Shown here piece after piece: positions 54,839 to 62,295 of a DNA stretch of 64,000 nucleotides; the first letter of the stretch is position 1; each line of letters begins with the position of its first letter. Source of the stretch: an uncultured Dehalococcoidia bacterium. Lineage in GTDB: Bacteria; Chloroflexota; Dehalococcoidia; Lucifugimonadales; JADFKI01. The stretch covers positions 248,001 to 312,000 of the forward strand of contig CATQHF010000003.1 of NCBI GenBank assembly GCA_958295865.1, written 5' to 3'. Made by a program: the position numbers and the translations under genes. The notes beneath the pieces are model-generated. The model saw nothing but the letters and a program-made list of their open reading frames with translations, was not told the origin of the DNA and made no database searches.

Positions 54839-55255
54839 TTAGCCCGCAAGCGTTTCGCGCGGCGGTGCGCTGTTGGCGAGGGTAGAGCGGCCGACGGCTA
54901 CCAGCCTGCCGCTTGGCGTCCGTATCTCCACATCGGCGACCCCCACGCTGCGCCCCGCCTTAACCGTCCTGCCGCGCGCGATGAGGTCGGTGTCGGGTCC
55001 CACCATCCGCAGATAGTCCACTTGCAGGTTCATGTTGGGCGCGTCGCCGCCCGTGCTGCTCATCATGGCGAAGCAGGTGGTGATGTCCGCAAGCGTGGAT
55101 ATGATCCCGCCGTGCATGTTCACGCGGTCGTCGCTGCCGAGAAACTCCTCGCGGAAGGGCAGGCGCACCTCAACATCGCCCGCATCGACGCGAACCAGCT
55201 CCACGCCCAGCCAGCGATGATAAGGCGATTCGCGCAGTTTCTTGTGCAAGTCCAT
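54839..55255 (-). CDS. PaaI-family hotdog thioesterase
   Basis: 138 residues. Hotdog motif MHGGIISTLADITTCFAMM and NMNLQVDYLRMVGPDTDLIARG identify the PaaI/YdiI-like group, which hydrolyses aromatic or acyl-CoA thioesters. Cytoplasmic, probably tetrameric or dimeric. Stands alone. Confidence 0.88.
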   Translation of the reverse strand: MDLHKKLRESPYHRWLGVELVRVDAGDVEVRLPFREEFLGSDDRVNMHGGIISTLADITTCFAMMSSTGGDAPNMNLQVDYLRMVGPDTDLIARGRTVKAGRSVGVADVEIRTPSGRLVAVGRSTLANSAPPRETLAG

Positions 55256-55300
55256 AGATGCGCCTTTCAGGTGTTCTCAATACGCGCTGATTATCAAATC

Positions 55301-55564
55301 GTCATTCCTGCGAAAGCAGGAATCCAGTGCGTTGATACGCCGCCCAGATTGTAATACCAGTACATATTGAGAGTACCGCCTTTCGGGTATTTTTCACGCG
55401 CGGGTAGGTTTTCTGACGGCTTCGGTTGCGTGGGCATTTGCGTCATTCCCGCTCGCTCACCCGTCATTCCTGCGAAAGCAGGAATCCAGCGCTTTGAGAT
55501 AGCCTAGAATATGCGAAAGTGGCTACATTCTGAGATCCTGGATTCCCGTTTTCACGGGAATGAC
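55301..55564. repeat. Intergenic region with three REP palindromes
   Basis: GTCATTCCTGCGAAAGCAGG (55301 onward) stands alone; a two-hairpin pair follows (55442-55564). No gene is present in 55256-55593. Confidence 0.7.
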
Positions 55565-55593
55565 GGGATGAAAAGCCAAAATGTCAGCAGAAC

Positions 55594-56697
55594 CTAAGAC
55601 ACCACCTGCGCGAATTCGCGCTTGACCAGCTCCCAGTCGATTTCATAGCCAAGCCCCGGCTCCGTGGGCGCATACACCAGCCCCTTGTCATCGACCTCGA
55701 TGTCATTCACCAGCGCGTACTTGTTCGCGCCGTTAGCCGGAAAGACCTCATAATAGTCGCAGTTGCGGATAGCCATAGTAACATGCAGATTGGCGACATT
55801 GTTGAGCGAGTTGCCGCCGTGATGTATCTCGAACTTCATGCCGAACCCTTCCGCGAGGTGGGCAATCTTTATGAGCGGGCTGATGCCGCCCGACACGGCG
55901 ACATCGCCGCGCAGTATGTCGGTCGCATAGCTCTGTATCCAGTGCGCCATCCCATACAGCCTGCCCGGTGCGTACTCGGTGGACATTATCGGTATGTCCA
56001 GCTTGTCGTGCAGCTTGACATAGTTGTAGATGTCCTCCTCCACGAGCGGATCTTCATACCAGAAGTAATCGAGTTCCTCGATGGCGCGCCCGACCCGCAA
56101 GGCGTCCTCATAGCAGTACGCCCACATGGAATCGAGCATAAGAACCATGTCGCCGCCCACCGCCTCGCGCACCGCTTGGCAGATCTTGATGTCCATCTTC
56201 GGCTCGCCGTGCGGGTGTATCTTGTGCGCCGTCCAGCCGAGCGACTGGAAATGCTTCGCTTCCTCCGCGTACTCCTCGGTAGTGGTATGCCAAGCCGTGC
56301 TGGAGTACGCGGGCACTCTGTCGCGGCACGTGCCTATGAGCCGATGTATCGGCAAGCCCGCGACCTTGCCCGCGATGTCCCACAGCGCGATGTCGATAGC
56401 GCCGATGGCGTTAGTGGTAACGGAACGGTTCTCCTTCCACATATCCCACCAGATAGCGCCGATGTCCAGCGGATTCCTGCCCATCACCAGCGGCTTGAGG
56501 AACTTGAGCAAAGGCCCCGCCAGGTCATCCGCGCCCTGCCGCGACGAGCCGAGAAAGGCGTTCCCCTCGATGCCCTCATCCGTCGTCACCGTCAGAATGC
56601 CGAGCAGCGTAGTGCCGCCGAACGTCGTCCCCACCCCCGTCTTCCATGCGCTCTGCTTCCAGTTGAACATAGTTACTTTCACATCGGTAATCTTCAT
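55594..56697 (-). CDS. Mandelate racemase/muconate lactonizing enzyme family protein
   Basis: About 367 residues, enolase superfamily. N-terminal capping domain from MKITDVKVTMFNWKQS; barrel with GAIDIALWDIAGKVAGLP, the Lys-bearing GWTAHKIHPHG, metal ligands in MLDSMWAY, WYEDPL and ISTEYAP-like MSTEYAPGR, and the His in EIHHGGNS. Probably an acid-sugar dehydratase or racemase; the substrate is not predictable. GGAGG eight bases before ATG 56697; the frame reaches 56715. Confidence 0.9.
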   Translation of the reverse strand: MKITDVKVTMFNWKQSAWKTGVGTTFGGTTLLGILTVTTDEGIEGNAFLGSSRQGADDLAGPLLKFLKPLVMGRNPLDIGAIWWDMWKENRSVTTNAIGAIDIALWDIAGKVAGLPIHRLIGTCRDRVPAYSSTAWHTTTEEYAEEAKHFQSLGWTAHKIHPHGEPKMDIKICQAVREAVGGDMVLMLDSMWAYCYEDALRVGRAIEELDYFWYEDPLVEEDIYNYVKLHDKLDIPIMSTEYAPGRLYGMAHWIQSYATDILRGDVAVSGGISPLIKIAHLAEGFGMKFEIHHGGNSLNNVANLHVTMAIRNCDYYEVFPANGANKYALVNDIEVDDKGLVYAPTEPGLGYEIDWELVKREFAQVVS

Positions 56698-56892
56698 CCC
56701 GTCACCCTCCGTCATTTTGAATTGCTGTCGCTGAATATGTTATACAGCAAACGGCTTTATTTCAAATAGGGCAGGGCATCAGGCGGGAGCAATTAAGACA
56801 GGACTTACGCACTTGAATATGAACTCCTACATGAGATTGACCCGTTTCAAGTACGAAATCGCGCTCAACTGCGTAAGTCCAATTCCCAATTG

Positions 56893-57045
56893 GAGAAAGT
56901 CCCTTCCCCTTTTACGAGGGAAGGTTCGTCGACGAGGCGAGAACGCCGCAGATGTGATTGTCCCTTCCCCCTCTGGGGGAAGGTTAGGATGGGGGCAAAA
57001 ACGCTCGCCCCTCGACGGCTAAACCGTACCAACCCAATTCCCAAT
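56893..57045. mobile_element. Degenerate MITE-like element
   Basis: The interior CCTTCCCCCTCTGGGGGAAG and the CGACGGCTAAACCGTAC block are present, but the ends have diverged (GAGAAAGTCCC on the left, no clear right TIR). Confidence 0.55.
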
Positions 57046-57060
57046 CCCCCAAAATCACCC

Positions 57061-57089
57061 TTGACACCCTCATACATCACTGCTATTCT
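57061..57089 (+). promoter_or_regulatory. Sigma-70 promoter of the 269-aa gene, copy 2
   Basis: TTGACA (57061-57066), 17-base spacer, TATTCT (57084-57089). The same boxes and spacing exist upstream of copy 1. The leader to the ATG is about 108 bases, A/C-rich with repeated CCCAA-type words. Confidence 0.78.
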
Positions 57090-57203
57090 ACTTGCAAGAA
57101 CATAAGTTACATAGCAAGCACGAACAACCTAACACCCAATCCCTGACAACCCAAAACCCCAACCCCTGAAAACCCGACACCCTGAAACCTTTGGGAAAAA
57201 CCA

Positions 57204-58013
57204 ATGAACCAACCAACCCCCATAAACCAGCGCCAACAGGACAGCCAGGACAGCCATGGCGAACATGACCACCTGGACAACAGGCACTGCGCGACCGCCA
57301 TCGAGCACCTCCAGCACCTAGTCCACCAAGAAACCGACAACGGCAGAACCATCATACGCAGCATCGTCTCCATCATGACCGGCGACGACCTCGACAGCAC
57401 GCCCCATCACAGACTGCAAGCCGCGCGCCTGCTGCTCAAGCTAGGCTTCCAAGAAGCCGAAGCACTCATCAACAGCCTCAGCTCCAAGATGGAACGGCAG
57501 GCAAAGAAAGAAGACGCCCAATCCGAAGACGGCCCCACGCAAGCAGTCAGCCCCGAACACGAAAGGCTGAACAAGAAGCTCGTCGCCCGCATCCGCGTAG
57601 AGACCGGAGAAGGCGCGAGCATAGTCAGGATACTCAACGAAGTGTTGGAAGGGCGCGACCGAGACGCCAAGCCAAGGGACAGGATAGAAGCCGCAAAAGT
57701 CCTGCTCAGTTGGGGCTTCGGCAACCCCTCCACCCCCGACCCGGAGTTCATGTCCTACTACTCCCCCTGCCACCCCGACTGCATCTGTGCCTGCCGAGAC
57801 CTAGACGAAGACCACCCGGCCGTAGTCGAGAGCCACGCGCCGGTATCGGAAGCGCACATGAAAGAAGTAGCCGAAGCAGAGCGAATAGAAGAGAAAGCAG
57901 CCGAAAGCGCCCGGCAAATCTCCCAAGGACACACCGACTACCTATCAGAGATAAGCCACCTGCCCGGCAACAAAAAGCCCCGCCGCCCCGAACGCCACCC
58001 ACCCTTCCGCTGA
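57204..58013 (+). CDS. Hypothetical 269-aa protein, copy 2 of a duplicated gene
   Basis: Sequence layout is as in 11487-12296, with the second module, the CHPDCICACRD cluster and the tail unchanged at protein level. N-terminal differences are QRQQDSQDSHGEHDH versus QHQQHDQDRHDQHAH. The duplication includes the promoter and leader but not the 3' flank, which differs after a few bases past TGA. The copies are about 45 kb apart in opposite orientation. Function is unknown. Confidence 0.75.
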   Translation: MNQPTPINQRQQDSQDSHGEHDHLDNRHCATAIEHLQHLVHQETDNGRTIIRSIVSIMTGDDLDSTPHHRLQAARLLLKLGFQEAEALINSLSSKMERQAKKEDAQSEDGPTQAVSPEHERLNKKLVARIRVETGEGASIVRILNEVLEGRDRDAKPRDRIEAAKVLLSWGFGNPSTPDPEFMSYYSPCHPDCICACRDLDEDHPAVVESHAPVSEAHMKEVAEAERIEEKAAESARQISQGHTDYLSEISHLPGNKKPRRPERHPPFR

Positions 58014-58464
58014 CAAGGGTAGGGTAGGGGGATAGGGCTAGGCGCTGGACACATCATACGCAACGCCATTCCGACAACCGCAGGAGCGACCGCCGACTGC
58101 CCCACCGCTCCATTCGTGGTGAGAATCCTGAGATTGCCGAAGGGCGAACCACCCTCCCGCTGACAGGCGCAGGGTAGGGCAGGGATAGGCATTGGCTTTT
58201 CGTATGGTAGGGGCGACCGGCAGTCGCCCGCCACCCTCACGACTACAAACGCGGCGCACTCCAACCCGCTGTCATACCGAACAGAGTGAGGAATCAAAAA
58301 TCTCAATCCGCCTCACACCTAGACTTCAGCAACCGAAGTTCAACGGCGGTTGCCATCGGCCCGCGAAACATCGCCCCCCAATCCCAAACACAACCCAATT
58401 CCCAATTCCTCCCCTGACGCCCTCTCCACACAACCCCAATTCTTAATTCCTAATTTTTAATTCC
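58014..58464. repeat. Intergenic region of short repeats
   Basis: Contains CATACCGAACAGAGTGAGGA (58274 onward) and AT-rich CAATTCTTAATTCCTAATTT blocks near 58437-58464. No gene with support. Confidence 0.5.
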
Positions 58465-58866
58465 TTAGTCCGCCGCGTGCTCATACCACTCCGGCCCCTC
58501 TTCGCCGGGCTCGGGCAGTACATGACCGCCTTCCATCGTTTGCGACGCCTTCCCCTCCGTGATCCTGCCGTCCATGTCGTCAGGCGAGATGCCGGTTATG
58601 CTCACGAACGCCCCCGTCAGGTCGTTGAGGAGCTTCTGCTTGACCTCCTCCGGTCGGCCTGCGCGGTTGCCGCCGTCCATATAGTAGGGCGCGCTGCTGT
58701 CGTAACCCGTTTCGCCGCCCGCCGGATACTCGATGAACTCCACATGCACGAAGGTTCGGGGCGCCCCCGTGCTGCCGCAATGGATGTCGGTGAACGCCTT
58801 GGCGACCGCCTGCCGCTCCTCGAACCCTACTGAGCCTTCCGGTACGATGCACTTGTAATACGGCAT
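58465..58866 (-). CDS. Tautomerase-family protein
   Basis: 133 residues. MPYYKCIVPEGSVGFEERQAV begins with the Pro directly after Met that serves as catalytic base in the 4-oxalocrotonate tautomerase superfamily. FVHVEFIEYPAGG follows the usual second strand. AAAGGA precedes the ATG. Longer than the 62-residue single-domain enzymes, so of the fused/cis-CaaD-like size class. Confidence 0.8.
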   Translation of the reverse strand: MPYYKCIVPEGSVGFEERQAVAKAFTDIHCGSTGAPRTFVHVEFIEYPAGGETGYDSSAPYYMDGGNRAGRPEEVKQKLLNDLTGAFVSITGISPDDMDGRITEGKASQTMEGGHVLPEPGEEGPEWYEHAAD

Positions 58867-58951
58867 ATTGCTTCCTTTCTCGCTGCTGCCTTCTCGTAGA
58901 TTTTCCTATTATATGGGACTGCCCCATATCGTCTAGGTCAGATTATTGCGG

Positions 58952-59082
58952 GAGAAAATCGCATTAGTCCCTTCCCCTTGACGAGGGAAGATCATTAGTC
59001 CCTTCCCCCAAAGGGGGAAGGTTAGGATGGGGGCAAAAACGCTTGCCCATCGACGGCTAAATTGTACCAGTGCAATGTTCTC
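58952..59082. mobile_element. MITE-like element, copy G, with perfect 7-bp target duplication
   Basis: GAGAAAATCGCATTAGT left end, ACCAGTGCAATGTTCTC right end. ATTGCGG occurs directly on both sides (58945-58951 and 59083-59089). It lies between the two tautomerase-like genes. Confidence 0.88.
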
Positions 59083-59404
59083 ATTGCGGATCGCGCACGG
59101 ACACAAGAAACTCGTCGACCGAGCATCCCGTCTTGCCGCACCACATCTCATAGATTTGAGTCATCAAGTCGACGCGAGTGTCTTGGTCTATCGGCTCGGA
59201 CAGCTGCCCGCGCACCGTCGAGGTCGTGGACACCTCACCGCCGCGAAAGCCGAACCCGTGCCGCACCTCATAGTACCCCACTTCCACATCGTCGGACGGG
59301 ATATTCAGCACGGAGGCGCTGATACGCGCAAGCTCTGCGGCAAGCGCGGCTCGGAGCTCGTCGGACACGACCCCCTCCTGCACGATGCAATTGAAACTAA
59401 TCAT
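59081..59404 (-). CDS. Tautomerase-like protein lacking the catalytic Pro
   Basis: About 107 residues from ATG 59404 (MISFNCIVQEGVVSDELRAA), which has AAGGAG six bases upstream. It aligns in plan with the gene at 58465 (CIV.EG near the start), but residue 2 is Ile, not Pro. The catalytic amine of the superfamily is therefore absent. Its stop overlaps the MITE end. An in-frame ATG at 59494 would not restore Pro. Confidence 0.7.
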   Translation of the reverse strand: MISFNCIVQEGVVSDELRAALAAELARISASVLNIPSDDVEVGYYEVRHGFGFRGGEVSTTSTVRGQLSEPIDQDTRVDLMTQIYEMWCGKTGCSVDEFLVSVRDPQ

Positions 59405-59772
59405 CCTCGCTCCTTCTCCCCTATGAACGGACAATCGCAATGGACATTCTCCCCGTGTGAGATTATCACAAGCGCATATCCACCTGCAAATCATCCTGGC
59501 CCTCGCCGCTCACTCCCTCTGTCATTCCGAACGCAGTGAGGAATCAAAAATCCCAATCCGCCAGACACCTAAACTTCACCAACCACCCTCGCACTCCGTC
59601 TTGCCATCAGCCCGCGAAACACCGCACGCCAACCCTAAACACAACCCAATTCTCAATTTCTAATTCTTAATTCCTCCCCGCACTCCGTCTTACCATCAGC
59701 CCGCGGAACACCGCACCCCAAACCTCAACACAACCCAACCCTAAACACAACCCAATTCTTAATTCTTAATTT
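59405..59772. repeat. Intergenic AT-rich repeat stretch
   Basis: One GTCATTCCGAACGCAGTGAG repeat (59519 onward), then several AATTCTTAATTC-like units to 59772, where the IS982 element has inserted. Confidence 0.55.
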
Positions 59773-60788
59773 ACCCCGTGTGCAAGTTTATGAGGAAGGA
59801 TAATCGGAGTTGAAATCCAGGCGCACAGCGTTTCTAATTGGGTAAGCAAAACTCAAGGAGGACGCTATGCACCTGGACGACCTAATCATAACCGCTTTCT
59901 GCCTAATTGACGATATGCTCAAAGAGATACTGGCAAACCGACGACTCAGACAGAGAGGCCCAATGCCACTGCTCGCCGACAGCGAGGTCCTCACTATGGA
60001 AGTCGTGGGCGAGTACCTGGAACTCAACAAGGACAAAGCCATTTACGACTACTTCCGCAGACACTACTCACACCTGTTTCCGGCTATGGCTAAGGTGCAT
60101 CGCACCACATTCACGAGGCAGGCTGCCAACCTGCGCGAAGTCAAAAGGCACATCTGGCAGCGACTGCTCCAAGACATACCCAAAGATGAGGGCGTGCACA
60201 TAGTGGACAGCATGCCTATAGCGGTCTGCGAGTTCCCCCGCGCCAACAGGCACAAGCTGTTCCGGGAATGGGCGACTTATGGCTACAACTCGGCTGAAAG
60301 GCGTAGATTCTACGGCTTTCGGCTGCACACTTTGGTGGCGCTGCCGGGCGTAATCGTAGGGTTCGTCCTCGCGCCCGCGCACATCCAAGATACTGAGGTC
60401 GTCGAGAGCCTGGTCAATGGACAGCAGGGTTTGGGTTTGCTGCTGGGTGACCGCAACTACTGGAGTCCGCGCTTGCGAGAAGAGCTTGAGAAGCAGGGAG
60501 TGTGGCTGCACGCGGCCTTCAAGAAGAAGTCATCCGGTCGGGATGAGGAGGTGGGATGGACGTCTTTGTGCAGTCGTGTGCGCTATCGGATAGAGACGCT
60601 GTTCAGCCAGTTGGATGACCGCTACTCAGTGAAGAGTGTGGGCGCTAGGGACTTGTGGCATCTGGGAAACAGGCTCATCAGGAAGGTACTTAGCCACACC
60701 TTGGCAGTGATGCTGAATCAGTCTCTTGGCAATCCGCCTTTCCAAATCTCCAAGCTGCTCACATGAAACTTATACTTGCACACGGGGT
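59773..60788 (+). mobile_element. IS982-family insertion sequence
   Basis: About 1016 bp. The terminal inverted repeats are ACCCCGTGTGCAAGT (59773-59787) and its complement ACTTGCACACGGGGT (60774-60788). TAATTT flanks it directly on both sides (59767-59772, 60789-60794), consistent with a target duplication. One transposase gene fills it. The element appears complete and recent. Confidence 0.9.
59867..60766 (+). CDS. IS982-family transposase
   Basis: 299 residues, DDE type. The catalytic residues lie in IVDSMPIAVC, LLGDRNYWSPRL and YRIETLFSQLDDRY. The N-terminal DDLIITAFCLIDDML is also typical of the family. AAGGAGG is six bases before the ATG. The frame is intact, so the element is probably active or was until recently. 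Confidence 0.94.
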   Translation: MHLDDLIITAFCLIDDMLKEILANRRLRQRGPMPLLADSEVLTMEVVGEYLELNKDKAIYDYFRRHYSHLFPAMAKVHRTTFTRQAANLREVKRHIWQRLLQDIPKDEGVHIVDSMPIAVCEFPRANRHKLFREWATYGYNSAERRRFYGFRLHTLVALPGVIVGFVLAPAHIQDTEVVESLVNGQQGLGLLLGDRNYWSPRLREELEKQGVWLHAAFKKKSSGRDEEVGWTSLCSRVRYRIETLFSQLDDRYSVKSVGARDLWHLGNRLIRKVLSHTLAVMLNQSLGNPPFQISKLLT

Positions 60789-60886
60789 TAATTTCTAATT
60801 CTTAATTCCTAAAGTAGGGTAGGGTGGCGATTAGCTTGCGGGAATTGTAGAATAGTGCCAGTGCGATTATGAACAGGAGGCGCTAA

Positions 60887-61627
60887 ATGATATTCAAGCA
60901 TACGCGAAAGTTTGCACTTGTAGTTGCCGGCTTGCTCACGCTGCTGGCGGTCGCTTGCGGTTCGAGCGAGCCCGAGCTTGGCGCGCCCAAAACGCCGACG
61001 GCTGCGCCCGCCGCCGCCGCGCCTGCCGCTCCGACGGCTGCTGCGCCCGAACCCGCTTTCAAGCAATGGGACGAGCCGCCGGCGATGATGATAGATCTAA
61101 GCAAGGACATCACGGCGGTCATCGAGCTGGAGAAGGGCGGGGAAATTGTCGTTGACCTGTTCGAGAGGCGCGCGCCGATGACGGTGAACAATTTCGTCTT
61201 TCTGGCAAACGAAGGCTTCTACGACGGCGTAACCTTCCACCGCGTGCTGGACGGCTTCATGGCACAGACCGGCGATCCGACCGGCTCAGGCGGAGGCGGC
61301 CCAGGCTATCGCTTCGACAACGAGTTCCACCCGGAACTTCTGCACGACGGCCCCGGCATCCTGTCCATGGCGAACGCGGGAATGTCCGCCGGCAAGGGCA
61401 CGAACGGCAGCCAGTTCTTCATCACCTTCCGCGATACCAACTTCTTGGACGGCTTCAATGCCGACGGCTCCAAGAAGGATTGCATGCCCAGAGGCGTGTC
61501 CTGCCATTCGGTGTTCGGCGAGGTCGTGGAGGGTATGGATGTTGTGATGGGCATCAGCCTGAGAGACCCCGGGAGCGCGACTTCTCTGGGGGACGCTATC
61601 AAGACGATTAGAATCGAAGAGAAATAG
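60887..61627 (+). CDS. Cyclophilin-type peptidyl-prolyl isomerase, lipoprotein
   Basis: 246 residues. Type II signal peptide: [24 protein letters not shown] with the lipobox LAVAC (Cys about 24), then an Ala/Pro-rich linker (about 30-60). The cyclophilin domain has [34 protein letters not shown] and [11 protein letters not shown]. Acts at the outer face of the membrane on exported proteins. AGGAGG before the ATG; a second cyclophilin gene follows after 26 bp. Confidence 0.93.
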   Translation: MIFKHTRKFALVVAGLLTLLAVACGSSEPELGAPKTPTAAPAAAAPAAPTAAAPEPAFKQWDEPPAMMIDLSKDITAVIELEKGGEIVVDLFERRAPMTVNNFVFLANEGFYDGVTFHRVLDGFMAQTGDPTGSGGGGPGYRFDNEFHPELLHDGPGILSMANAGMSAGKGTNGSQFFITFRDTNFLDGFNADGSKKDCMPRGVSCHSVFGEVVEGMDVVMGISLRDPGSATSLGDAIKTIRIEEK

Positions 61628-61653
61628 TTCAGTGCGAGACGACAGGAGGAATC

Positions 61654-62184
61654 GTGGCAAGCAAGCAGTACAACTCCCAGCCGGGGATGGGGATAGACAA
61701 AAGCAAGACCTATACCGCGACGATAGAGATGGAAAAGGGCGGCGAGATAGAGATAGAGCTGTTCGCGGCGGACGCGCCCGTTACCGTGAACAACTTCGTC
61801 TTTCTCGCCCGTGAAGGCTACTACGACGGCGTAACCTTCCACCGCGTAATACCCGGCTTCATGGCTCAGGGCGGCGATCCCACAGGCTCGGGCAGCGGCG
61901 GGCCCGGCTACCAGTTCGACGACGAGTTTCACCCCAACCTGCGGCACGACTCGCCGGGCGTGCTGTCCATGGCGAACGCTGGAGTGCGCGGCGGGCGCGG
62001 CACAAACGGCAGCCAGTTCTTCATCACCTTCGGCCCCACGCCCCACCTAGACGACCGTCATTCCGTATTCGGCAAAGTCGTGTCCGGGATGGATGTAGTG
62101 AACGGCATCTCAGTGCGCGATCCAATGCGCCAAAGAACCCCCGGCGACGCCATGAGAACGATACGCATAGCGGAATCCGACTAA
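61654..62184 (+). CDS. Cyclophilin-type peptidyl-prolyl isomerase, cytoplasmic
   Basis: 176 residues, no signal peptide. [39 protein letters not shown] and [17 protein letters not shown] are cyclophilin motifs. Starts at GTG 61654 with AGGAGG upstream. It is a tandem paralogue of the lipoprotein gene, giving the cell one isomerase on each side of the membrane. Confidence 0.93.
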   Translation: MASKQYNSQPGMGIDKSKTYTATIEMEKGGEIEIELFAADAPVTVNNFVFLAREGYYDGVTFHRVIPGFMAQGGDPTGSGSGGPGYQFDDEFHPNLRHDSPGVLSMANAGVRGGRGTNGSQFFITFGPTPHLDDRHSVFGKVVSGMDVVNGISVRDPMRQRTPGDAMRTIRIAESD

Positions 62185-62295
62185 CATCGGCAGACGGGGC
62201 AGGGGACAGGGGAAAACCGAATATACCGGACGGAGACATTATTAGGGGCAGGCAATTTGCCTGCCCCTAATAGGCTTACATAGCGCGGGCGGCTG

